This document shows, piece by piece, positions 17,973 to 24,762 of a DNA stretch of 64,000 bases. The notes under the pieces are model-generated. The model had not been told where the DNA came from, made no database searches, and was given only the letters and a program-made list of their open reading frames with translations. The translations under genes and the position numbers were made by a program. The number at the start of each line of letters is the position of its first letter. The first letter of the stretch is position 1. The stretch spans positions 1-64,000 of IMG/VR virus record IMGVR_UViG_3300031963_000065; one strand, 5' to 3'. The stretch comes from a virus.

Positions 17973-19049
17973 ATGGCGATACCCTTAGATGTAATTCCAT
18001 ATCAAGGAAATCAACCAAATTCACCTAAACCTGGAGAGAAAGCAACTGCTCAAAAGGACAAGGTTTTAAGGTATCCATATGCTAGAATCGATAACGACTC
18101 TGATTATTTGAGAATTGAGATAATCAAATATGAGTCTCCAGCAATTAACTTAGATTCTCTTTTTGATGTTCCAACAGATCAGAATGTAGAAAATCCAACT
18201 GTAAAAATAAAAGAGAAGGCAAACTTTCAATTACCTACGATATCTTCAAAAGTAGAAGAAACTAAAAGAACGAAAGGAATACTTCATACAATTTATCTAC
18301 CAATACCAGAACAAATAGGTGATACCACACAAATTAGTTGGGGAGAGGGAAAATTAAATCCAGCAGAAGCCTTTGGTATTGGTTTTGGTAATCAATTTCA
18401 AGATAATCCAACAGCAGCATTAAATGCTGCCCTAAAGGCGTTGACGGATGGAGTAAGTGGAATTGGAGCTGATTCACAAGCATTGAAAGCCATACAGAAT
18501 GTTGTTTCCTCTACCGCAATTGGTGTCTTAGGTGGTAACGTAAGTGCTAATGAATTAATTTCAAGAGCAACTGGTCAAGTATTTAATCCAAACCTGGAAC
18601 TATTATTTGATGGTGTTGGTCTTAGAAATTTCCAGTTTAGCTTTGAATTCTTTCCAAGAAATAAGAAAGAAGCGGAACAAGTCATTCTTATTATTCGTAC
18701 CCTGAAAGCAAGAATGAGTGCTAAGAAAAACGCAAGTGGAAACTCTAAGATTCAAGGTGTCTTCATTTCCGCTCCAGATCTTTTCCAACTGACTTATATG
18801 AAAGGTGGTAAAAACCACCCAATATTGAATAAGTTTAAACCAATGGCTCTGGTAGATCTACAAGTGAACTACACAGGTTCTGGAACTTATTCAACCTTCT
18901 GGGATGGAACACCAACTCATATAACAATGTCTTTATCATTTAAAGAACTTAATCCAATATACTTTGAAGATTATAACGAGGAGCAATATAGTGGTCCATA
19001 TGCTCCAGGTGAAGATCCAGTGAACCAAGGTCATGCTGTAGGTTACTAA
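17973..19049 (+). CDS. gp48: Baseplate tail-tube cap gp48
   Basis: A 358-aa protein beginning MAIPLDVIPYQGNQPNSPKPGEK..., with a long N-terminal extension and a C-terminal tube-like domain (LELLFDGVGLRNFQFSFEF, then FPRNKKEAEQVILIIRTLK and LVDLQVNYTGSGTYSTFW.DGTPTHITMSLSFKEL). The GLRNFQFSFEFFPRNKKEA pattern is typical of gp48/gp54 baseplate proteins that cap the dome and nucleate the tail tube. The next gene, gp53, begins 1 nt after the stop. Assignment as gp48 rather than gp54 rests on size and on the gp53 neighbour. Confidence 0.7.
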   Translation: MAIPLDVIPYQGNQPNSPKPGEKATAQKDKVLRYPYARIDNDSDYLRIEIIKYESPAINLDSLFDVPTDQNVENPTVKIKEKANFQLPTISSKVEETKRTKGILHTIYLPIPEQIGDTTQISWGEGKLNPAEAFGIGFGNQFQDNPTAALNAALKALTDGVSGIGADSQALKAIQNVVSSTAIGVLGGNVSANELISRATGQVFNPNLELLFDGVGLRNFQFSFEFFPRNKKEAEQVILIIRTLKARMSAKKNASGNSKIQGVFISAPDLFQLTYMKGGKNHPILNKFKPMALVDLQVNYTGSGTYSTFWDGTPTHITMSLSFKELNPIYFEDYNEEQYSGPYAPGEDPVNQGHAVGY

Positions 19050-19050
19050 A

Positions 19051-19701
19051 ATGAGTTACTTTAGAGAACTACCAGACTTATTCTATCAGTCCCCATTTAA
19101 AGATAGAACTTCATCTACCGAATATGTAAGAGTAAAGAATCTTTTTAGAAGAGTCAAACTTCGTGATGACTTACAGAATGTTTTTACTCTATTCAACAAA
19201 TACCAAATCCAACAAGGAGAAAGACCAGAAACTGTCGCCAATAGACTTTATGGTGACGTATCTTATGATTGGGTTGTTCTTTTAACCGCTGGTATTGTAA
19301 ATGTTAGAGACCAGTGGCCACTTTCAGATTACGAACTTTATAAGTATGCAGAAAATAAGTATGGTAGTAATCTGAATACAATTAGATTCTATGAAACAAC
19401 TGAAGTGAAAGATTCTTCTGGAAGGCTTATTCTTCCTAAAGGTAAAGTTGTAGATTCAAATTTCTCAATTCCAAATCCAAATATACCAACAGCAAATTTA
19501 AATCCTGTTGGTGGTGTTACTAACTATGAGTATGAAGTAAGACTAAATGAGCAAAAGAGACAGGTCTATCTATTAAAACCAGACTACCTACAACTCTATC
19601 TTAGTGATATGAGAAGAATTATGAAGTATGAAAAGTCTTCTCAATATATCAATAAGCAACTTGCTGCTACTGAAAATACTAGAAACACTTCACCACAGTA
19701 A
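19051..19701 (+). CDS. gp53: Baseplate wedge protein gp53
   Basis: A 216-aa protein of the gp53 family: MSYFRELPDLFYQSPFKDRT, then RVKNLFRRVKLRDDLQNVFTLF and a LysM-like segment (YQIQQGERPETVANRLYGDVSYDWVVLLTAGIVNVRDQWPLS). In T4, gp53 joins wedges during baseplate assembly. It is the last gene of the plus-strand island. Its 3' end overlaps the convergent Mom-like gene by 12 nt. Confidence 0.85.
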   Translation: MSYFRELPDLFYQSPFKDRTSSTEYVRVKNLFRRVKLRDDLQNVFTLFNKYQIQQGERPETVANRLYGDVSYDWVVLLTAGIVNVRDQWPLSDYELYKYAENKYGSNLNTIRFYETTEVKDSSGRLILPKGKVVDSNFSIPNPNIPTANLNPVGGVTNYEYEVRLNEQKRQVYLLKPDYLQLYLSDMRRIMKYEKSSQYINKQLAATENTRNTSPQ

Positions 19702-20277
19702 CTCTAAATTCTTATCAAATATCATCACATATCGGTGTTTGCGGGAGCGTTCTTTCCATTCTCCTGCAGCACCTTTAATTTTGCCTCTAGAGTGTTTAGT
19801 TCCGTCTGCATAGTAGAAATCTTTCTTTGGGTCTGTGAGTCCGCAATACTTAAAGTTACAAGCGCGATAGATTGTACCAGAATGAAAATCACTATCAGCG
19901 TAAGAGATGACTGCTTTAACTTCAGTATCCTTCCGTAACTGTCTAATCGCTCTTGAAACAAACCAAGAAGTGATATTATATTCTGCTCGTTGGGTTTCAG
20001 GGTGTACGCAAAGGCGTGAAAGTTCAAAGAGTCCTTCTTGCTCATTTCGTGCTAGTCCAAATGCTCCTTGTGCTACTTCTGGGACAGGGAGACCTGTAAA
20101 GATACAGACTCCTTTAATACCACCAATATTCAGTGGGCTAAAATCATTGCTCTCATATAAACCGTAGTTATATCCGCTCTTAAATCCTTTAGAAAAGTCC
20201 TTAAGATAATGAAACCGCAGAAGTAACTCTGCGGCTTCGGATTTACTTACACGGTCAATGTAATAATCTGTTTTCAC
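19690..20277 (-). CDS. Mom-like DNA modification protein (GNAT fold), 195 aa
   Basis: The start is GTG at 20277, which overlaps the stop of a 22-codon ORF (GTGA). The sequence resembles the phage Mu Mom family, GNAT-fold enzymes that convert adenine to a methylcarbamoyl form and so hide DNA from restriction. Visible blocks are LLLRFHYLKDFSKGFKSGYN, FTGLPVPEVAQGAFGL, FELSRLCVHPE, VISYADSDFHSGTIYRACNF and KHRYVMIFDKN. The 'SYADSDFHSGTIYRACNF' block with upstream 'ELSRLCV' is what I recognise. A plain N-acetyltransferase is the main alternative. It lies just after gp32, suitably placed for newly made DNA. Confidence 0.7.
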   Translation of the reverse strand: MKTDYYIDRVSKSEAAELLLRFHYLKDFSKGFKSGYNYGLYESNDFSPLNIGGIKGVCIFTGLPVPEVAQGAFGLARNEQEGLFELSRLCVHPETQRAEYNITSWFVSRAIRQLRKDTEVKAVISYADSDFHSGTIYRACNFKYCGLTDPKKDFYYADGTKHSRGKIKGAAGEWKERSRKHRYVMIFDKNLELLW

Positions 20278-20342
20278 TTGAACAGTAAATTAATGTATGC
20301 TGCTACAACTAAAAGTATTAGGCAGATTTGATTATACTTCAC
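20274..20342 (-). CDS. 22-aa hydrophobic peptide coupled to gp32 and the Mom-like gene
   Basis: A 22-codon ORF starts with GTG (20342..20340) inside the GTGA that also ends gp32, and ends with TGA inside the GTGA that starts the Mom-like gene. The peptide reads M/V-KYNQICLILLVVAAYINLL-FK: a charged residue, a single strongly hydrophobic 17-residue segment and a final Lys, as in a minimal membrane peptide. The two exact 4-nt overlaps suggest that it is translated by ribosome re-initiation in a gp32 > peptide > Mom cascade. Not similar to anything I know. Confidence 0.5.
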   Translation of the reverse strand: MKYNQICLILLVVAAYINLLFK

Positions 20343-21268
20343 TCTTCAGCAAGTCGTGCAAAGTAAGAAAGAGTATCATCATCCTCATCTTCGTCAGCAG
20401 AAGATACAGTGCGAGTAGGTTGAAGAGAATTCAGTTCTCCACGAAGATCTTCCGTGAGTTCACGGGAAGAACCACGAGTGTATTCTTCTTCTTCACCCTC
20501 ATCAGGATCTTGATAGCGAGGAGTGCCCTTGTTACCAAGAACATAGTCAAGGCGCTTCTTCAGATCATCATAAGACTTGAACTGATCAGCAGCAACAAGT
20601 TCAGCGAGAGAATACTGCTTCTTCCAGATTGCTTCCATCGCATCGTCATCTTCCAGAAGAGCATCGGGACGAGCAAACTCACTGGAGTCGTAGTTACGAT
20701 AACCAGCAACGTTCTTTGCCTTCAGTTTGAAGTTAGCACCCTGCCAGAAATCGAACGGATCAATTGCTTCCTCATCCTCAAACTCAGGTTGCATCGCAGC
20801 AGTGAGTTTGTCGAAGATCTTCTTACCGAACTTATACAGGAAGACTTTACCTTCGTTAGAGGGGTTAGCGGGATCCTTGACCACATAGATGTTAGCAATG
20901 TAAGTCAGTTTACGCTTCTGTTTACGTGCCTGTTCTTTACCCACATCAGTGCCGTTGTTCCACAGCATCGTGTTGTGCTCAGACACAGGATCCTTCTGAC
21001 CCAGAGTGGTCAGAGAGTTCTCAATATACCAACCACCAGGACCTTGGAATGCGTGACTGTAGAGTTTCACGAACGGAAGGTCCTCACCGTTCGGAGCAGG
21101 CAGGAAACGGATGACGGCATAACCATTGCCGCTCTTATCACATTCTAGTTTCCACAGGCGCTCATCGCCACTGGAACCGCCATTGTTATTCATTTTTTCG
21201 ACTTCCTTGACCAGTTTTGCGGTCAGGGAGCCAAGCTTAGATTGCTTCTTAAGGTCTGCGAAAGACAT
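20339..21268 (-). CDS. gp32: Single-stranded DNA binding protein gp32
   Basis: A 309-aa protein of the T4 gp32 family. The N-terminal cooperativity region is MSFADLKKQSKLGSLTAKL. The OB-fold core follows (LECDKSGNGYAVIRFLPAP, LPFVKLYSHAFQGPGGWYIE, NTMLWNNGTD). The acidic C-terminus that recruits replication partners is about 270-309 (SSADEDEDDDTLSYFARLAEE). It coats ssDNA during replication and recombination. It is preceded by a good -35/-10 promoter and by duplicated sequence blocks over the ribosome binding site (see 21271..21311). Base composition is noticeably more GC-rich than in flanking genes. Confidence 0.9.
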   Translation of the reverse strand: MSFADLKKQSKLGSLTAKLVKEVEKMNNNGGSSGDERLWKLECDKSGNGYAVIRFLPAPNGEDLPFVKLYSHAFQGPGGWYIENSLTTLGQKDPVSEHNTMLWNNGTDVGKEQARKQKRKLTYIANIYVVKDPANPSNEGKVFLYKFGKKIFDKLTAAMQPEFEDEEAIDPFDFWQGANFKLKAKNVAGYRNYDSSEFARPDALLEDDDAMEAIWKKQYSLAELVAADQFKSYDDLKKRLDYVLGNKGTPRYQDPDEGEEEEYTRGSSRELTEDLRGELNSLQPTRTVSSADEDEDDDTLSYFARLAEE

Positions 21269-21270
21269 TT

Positions 21271-21311
21271 GGATTACCTCGGATTAATTGGATTCGGGGG
21301 ATTACTCGGAT
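21271..21311 (-). promoter_or_regulatory. Duplicated block over the gp32 ribosome binding site (possible translational operator)
   Basis: On the plus strand, GGATTACCTCGGAT (21271..21284) and GGATTACTCGGAT (21299..21311) are near-identical direct repeats. On the message the proximal copy contains the GAGG Shine-Dalgarno ~8 nt before the gp32 ATG. T4 gp32 represses its own translation through its leader, so these repeats are candidate operator sites. This is inferred; no pseudoknot was modelled. Confidence 0.4.
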
Positions 21312-21340
21312 AGTATAACAGGGATGCCCTCAGTCGTCAA
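21312..21340 (-). promoter_or_regulatory. Sigma70-type promoter for gp32 (TTGACG - 17 nt - TATACT)
   Basis: On the minus strand TTGACG (21340..21335) and TATACT (21317..21312) are separated by 17 nt, close to ideal for the host vegetative sigma factor. It overlaps the stop region of the upstream gene (ends 21330) and would give gp32 expression independent of the late system. Confidence 0.55.
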
Positions 21341-21662
21341 GATATTGCTTGAGGGATTCGATTGTCTGATTCATACTGTCGAATAAAACTTGCATATCGG
21401 TCTCTGGTGGGAATCCCATCAGTGCTACCGATTTGCGAAGATTCTCTTTCATCTCAACCGCCTGTGGGTCATCTGAAAGAGACAATCTAGTATACATGAT
21501 CCTTTGCTTTTCTAGCAAGGTCTGTAACTTTTCAACGTGTTCTTTCTTGGTTTCATTATCCATTACACCAAAGGTAAGGATACTTCCATAGATTTGTTCT
21601 TGAAGATTATTAATTTCTTCAAGTTCTTCTTGAATAATATCGGATTTAAAAAATTCACTCAT
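21330..21662 (-). CDS. DUF1825-like protein, 110 aa
   Basis: I place the start at the ATG at 21662, giving MSEFFKSDIIQEELEEINNLQ; this overlaps the gp59 stop by 8 nt. The body (KKEHVEKLQTLLEKQRIMYTR...LSDDPQAVEMKENLRKSVALMGF) matches the style of DUF1825, a small helical family of cyanobacteria and their phages. The function is unknown. It sits between gp59 and gp32 in the replication cluster. A longer start at 21704 is possible but would run far into gp59. Confidence 0.65.
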   Translation of the reverse strand: MSEFFKSDIIQEELEEINNLQEQIYGSILTFGVMDNETKKEHVEKLQTLLEKQRIMYTRLSLSDDPQAVEMKENLRKSVALMGFPPETDMQVLFDSMNQTIESLKQYLDD

Positions 21663-22245
21663 TGATAATGGACCGCAAAATCTTTCGGTAGTTGAACACA
21701 TCAATATTTAGGAATGGGGAATATTTTTTCAATTTCAAACTTACGGTTTCCCACACAGGGTCCAGAAGTTTCTTATCAAAATCGTTTGAGAAATGGAATA
21801 TTTTTTCGTAGATTGTGAAAGTTTCTAGCGATAGTTGCCCGCTTAGAAACTTTTTGAGTATCGGAGGGTGACCTTTGGTACAGTTGAACAAACTCTCTAA
21901 CTCGTTCTCCGATAACAATTCGTTGCTTTGCTCTTTGAATAAGTAGGTCAAACTCTGTTGACGCCTCATCCACTCTGCGTATGTTCTTTCGCCAGAATTG
22001 ATAATTTCTCCAATCCATAAGTTTTGTGGGTTGTCTGCGGATACAAAATTTGCAAGTAGAAAGTCTTTGACTTCCTCATCAGAATATTTACGGCTGGTCT
22101 TCTCAAACCAGTATTTGTCTTTACGTTTATTGAAAGAAGTCACAGTTGCCCGTGACTTTCCTCCATACTTAAAAAAGTCATATTTACTGTTCGTAAAATG
22201 ACTTTTCATCGAAAGATAAGTTTGATAAGTTTCAAATGGTGACAT
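21655..22245 (-). CDS. gp59: Helicase loader gp59
   Basis: The N-terminus MSPFETYQTYLSMKSHFTN plus KYDFFKYGGKSRATVTSFNKR, then DKYWFEKTSRKYSDEEVKDFLLANFV, is characteristic of T4 gp59. This protein loads the gp41 helicase onto gp32-covered forks. The ATG at 22245 is preferred. An upstream in-frame TTG at 22257 would add four residues (MKFI). The upstream gene ends at 22261. gp59 and gp32 bind each other in T4, and here they are one gene apart. Confidence 0.85.
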   Translation of the reverse strand: MSPFETYQTYLSMKSHFTNSKYDFFKYGGKSRATVTSFNKRKDKYWFEKTSRKYSDEEVKDFLLANFVSADNPQNLWIGEIINSGERTYAEWMRRQQSLTYLFKEQSNELLSENELESLFNCTKGHPPILKKFLSGQLSLETFTIYEKIFHFSNDFDKKLLDPVWETVSLKLKKYSPFLNIDVFNYRKILRSIINE

Positions 22246-22260
22246 AATAAACTTCAAAAA

Positions 22261-22776
22261 TTACTTTCCTCCCCAAGCAGTATATCTTGATTTTTCAGTA
22301 TCACTCCATTGTCTAGCAACAAAGTCTTTACCAACACCAGTTCCCTCAACTCCCTTTAGTTTTGAAAGAACTTTTGGTGGGGTATAACCACCGCCATATA
22401 CAGAAGAAATGCTAAATCCAGCTCTTGCTAAATCATTGCGAATTGAGGAACTCATTGCTCTTTCTCCAATCTTATCATCAGAGAAACCTTTTTGTACCCC
22501 ACCAGAAGGTCTATACATTGGGATATCAAATGCTCTATCAGAATAGTGCCTTGATCCTTTAGAGTGCTTTCCTCCAGAGGTGGAACCAATCTCCCAACCC
22601 TGTTTTTTCATCCATGCTATAGCAGCATCTCTAGTCTTTTTATCATCAAACTCCAAATGATCATGATAATTTTTACCACCATGACTTGGATCATATCCTC
22701 CGTGAGTTTCGTCACCAGTGATATATCCAGCTTTCATTTCGTTTATTACAGATATAAACTGATTAAACGTTTTCAT
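22261..22776 (-). CDS. M15-like peptidase with capsid-targeting-like N-terminus, 171 aa
   Basis: Residues 60-90 read WEIGSTSGGKHSKGSRHYSDRAFDIP. The spacing S75-x-H77-xx-D80-x-A82-x-D84 corresponds to the SxHxxGxAxD zinc motif of D-Ala-D-Ala carboxypeptidases (M15), with Asp instead of Gly. A second His and a DxAxxWL-type helix are also present. The first residues, MKTFNQFISVINEM, resemble the MKTYQEFIAEA capsid-targeting peptide of T4 internal head proteins. It could therefore be packaged and injected rather than act as an endolysin. It sits in the gp33-gp59 interval, not near the tail genes. Confidence 0.55.
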   Translation of the reverse strand: MKTFNQFISVINEMKAGYITGDETHGGYDPSHGGKNYHDHLEFDDKKTRDAAIAWMKKQGWEIGSTSGGKHSKGSRHYSDRAFDIPMYRPSGGVQKGFSDDKIGERAMSSSIRNDLARAGFSISSVYGGGYTPPKVLSKLKGVEGTGVGKDFVARQWSDTEKSRYTAWGGK

Positions 22777-22802
22777 TTGAAGTTGTCTTTTATGTATTTA
22801 GT

Positions 22803-23063
22803 TTACAGAGGAAGTTTTGCCTTCGAAGTCTTCTTCATAAAGTTGAGACGGATAGCATCCCACTTCAATCTCTCTTTTAATGGTTTTGAGATAAGCTTCG
22901 TGACTGATTCTACCTCAAGACTGTTAATTTCACAATAGTGACAGATAGCATCAATGTAGTTGAAGTTTTCTTCAATCACAATCTTCTCAATTTCAAGAGC
23001 GAATTTAGAAGGAGTCAGAAACTTACTTTCTATTGCTTGTTCTAGTTCTTTGTTATTTTCCAT
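22803..23063 (-). CDS. gp33: Late transcription coactivator gp33
   Basis: I place the start at the ATG at 23063 (MENNKELEQAIESKFLTPSKF), overlapping the upstream nuclease gene by 11 nt. The 86-aa product matches cyanophage gp33: FALEIEKIVIEENFNYIDAI, CHYCEINSLEVESVTKLIS and KPLKERLKWDAIRLNFMKK. In T4, gp33 joins RNA polymerase, gp55 and the sliding clamp to activate late promoters. The NATAAATA sites through this window would be its targets. A longer in-frame start lies at 23168 but has no extra support. Confidence 0.75.
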   Translation of the reverse strand: MENNKELEQAIESKFLTPSKFALEIEKIVIEENFNYIDAICHYCEINSLEVESVTKLISKPLKERLKWDAIRLNFMKKTSKAKLPL

Positions 23064-23730
23064 AGAGTTCCAGTTTATCTCTAACAAACTTTCTAATGTA
23101 TTCGCTGAGAAGTTTGATGTACTTTGATTTGTCTCGTTCTTCATAGACGACGCATTCTCCATTTTCACAAGCCATGATGATTACAAGTTTTTTAACTGAA
23201 ATACCAGTCAGTTCGTACAGCATACATCCGTAAGCCATACATTGAACAAAATAGTGTTCGATCCACTCTCGTGGTTTTGGTTTTTTAGAAGTCTTAAAGT
23301 CGATTATAGCTAACTCACCGTCATATTCAGCGATGCAGTCAACTGTCCCAGCAATACCTAGTTGCTTACTATATAGGGACCCTTCAAGGGCGTAAATATT
23401 ATTTATACGATTTAAGTCTGATTTTGAAATTTTAAAGAGGAAATCAGAAATTGGTTGTACTTTTGGTAGTTCTTCATTCTTCAGATGATGTTCTACCAGA
23501 GTATGCATGTCTGTACCACGACTTGTTGCTGCCTTCGTGATACGATCTGCTTCTTCATCACCGACTTTCTTTCTCCAGTTGACGAAAATCTCCCTATTAA
23601 AATGACTGGTCACCGAAGTGATGGAGACCAGTCTAAGAAGTTCTTCTTCTGTAGGAACTCTGTAATACCTTACACCATCAATAGTCTCCCTCTCAAGTTG
23701 AGGGAGATCAATATCAACATGACTGAACAT
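23053..23730 (-). CDS. PD-(D/E)XK exonuclease (MGME1/RecB-nuclease-like), 225 aa
   Basis: The nuclease core is visible: H76 in RGTDMHTLVEHHL, then GIAGTVDCIAEYDGELAIIDFKTSKK, with D131, D144 and K146 as the metal-binding D...DxK set. HYFVQCMAYGCML follows as the Q-motif helix. This arrangement fits small RecB-like exonucleases. It is coupled to PhoH (TAATG) and overlaps gp33. Likely roles are recombination, repair or host-DNA degradation. Confidence 0.75.
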   Translation of the reverse strand: MFSHVDIDLPQLERETIDGVRYYRVPTEEELLRLVSITSVTSHFNREIFVNWRKKVGDEEADRITKAATSRGTDMHTLVEHHLKNEELPKVQPISDFLFKISKSDLNRINNIYALEGSLYSKQLGIAGTVDCIAEYDGELAIIDFKTSKKPKPREWIEHYFVQCMAYGCMLYELTGISVKKLVIIMACENGECVVYEERDKSKYIKLLSEYIRKFVRDKLELYGK

Positions 23731-24488
23731 TAAAAACCTGCTTCCATTTTTGCGAGAATGTATTCTTTAACAAGTCCAGAGCGGACAATATCATCAACCC
23801 CAAATTCAATTATATCAAAAGAAGGCATTTTACGCAATACACTCATAAAATCATGAATACCATTACGCTCATTTGACTTCTGCAAATCAGACTGAACCGC
23901 ATCACCACAGAAACAAATTCTAGTATTTTCACCAACACGAGTGATAATAGAGTCTAATTCATGGAAGTTTAGGTTCTGATATTCATCAACAATAATAATA
24001 GAGTTATCAAGTGTAGTTCCACGAAGGAACGAAGTACTCCAAAACTTGATTGTTTCTTGTGACTTGAGATTACCATAGAGCATCTCGAAATCAGCATCAC
24101 TAGGCATCTGGAACATATATTTCACCATATTCTTATAAGGAATTTGGTAAATATCCGCCTTATCTTCATGAGAACCAGGAAGGAACCCAATCTCTCTGGT
24201 AGCAACTAGAGAACGAACAAGGTAAATGCGTTCATAAGGTGTATGTTCATTCAATACATCTTGAAGAGCATTATAAAGTGTGATAAAGGTTTTACCAGTA
24301 CCAGCACAACCATATGCTACTAAATGTTTACCTTCTTGATAGGAATTAAATAATCTTTTTTGATTATCCGTAAGGGGATCAATATCAATAAGGTAATCGG
24401 AACTTAGAGGTTTCTTCCTCTTCATCTGCTTTGCAGTGAGACCAACCCCGATAGGTTGCTCTGCAGACGATCTTTTTCTTCTTGCCAT
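23730..24488 (-). CDS. phoH: PhoH-family ATPase
   Basis: A 252-aa protein with Walker A at residues 60-67 (GCAGTGKT), a Walker B of the form IIIVDEYQNL near 160, and the PhoH signatures TDNQKRLFNSYQEGKHLVA, PYERIYLVRSLVATREIGFLPGS and RICFCGDAVQSDLQ. PhoH is common in marine phages. It is linked to phosphate starvation in hosts, but its phage role is unproven (RNA or nucleotide metabolism suspected). It is coupled by TAATG to the FmdB-like gene before it and the nuclease after it. Confidence 0.9.
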   Translation of the reverse strand: MARRKRSSAEQPIGVGLTAKQMKRKKPLSSDYLIDIDPLTDNQKRLFNSYQEGKHLVAYGCAGTGKTFITLYNALQDVLNEHTPYERIYLVRSLVATREIGFLPGSHEDKADIYQIPYKNMVKYMFQMPSDADFEMLYGNLKSQETIKFWSTSFLRGTTLDNSIIIVDEYQNLNFHELDSIITRVGENTRICFCGDAVQSDLQKSNERNGIHDFMSVLRKMPSFDIIEFGVDDIVRSGLVKEYILAKMEAGF

Positions 24489-24736
24489 TAGATTTTGTTT
24501 ACTTTAGAACCAGGCATTTTCGCTGCACGGTGCAGCACATCGTTCCATCCAGGATTCTTCTTCCTGAGTTTGTCCTTCCACTCACCCACTTCACCAGGTT
24601 GTGGGCAGGTAGAAGGATCAGACCAGTCTCGAATCCATTCTGGATTTTCCACTTTCCACTGGTCCCATTCGTTGACGCTCATCGTCACTTCTTTTTGTTC
24701 ACCAGTTTCTTTGTGGACTACAGGATATGTTGCCAA
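24488..24736 (-). CDS. FmdB-like small protein, 82 aa
   Basis: The start is chosen as TTG at 24736 (MATYPVVHKETGEQKEV...). An exact AGGAGG lies 8 nt upstream, whereas the upstream GTG at 24745 falls inside that Shine-Dalgarno. The shape, an N-terminal TYPV..KETGE segment and a C-terminal PGWNDVLHRAAKMPGS block, matches cyanophage proteins annotated as FmdB-like regulators. The usual zinc cysteines are lacking (only one Cys). The late-promoter octamer at 24764..24771 would drive this gene and PhoH, nuclease and gp33 below it. Confidence 0.6.
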   Translation of the reverse strand: MATYPVVHKETGEQKEVTMSVNEWDQWKVENPEWIRDWSDPSTCPQPGEVGEWKDKLRKKNPGWNDVLHRAAKMPGSKVNKI

Positions 24737-24762
24737 AATTTTCACCTCCTAATGATATGAAC

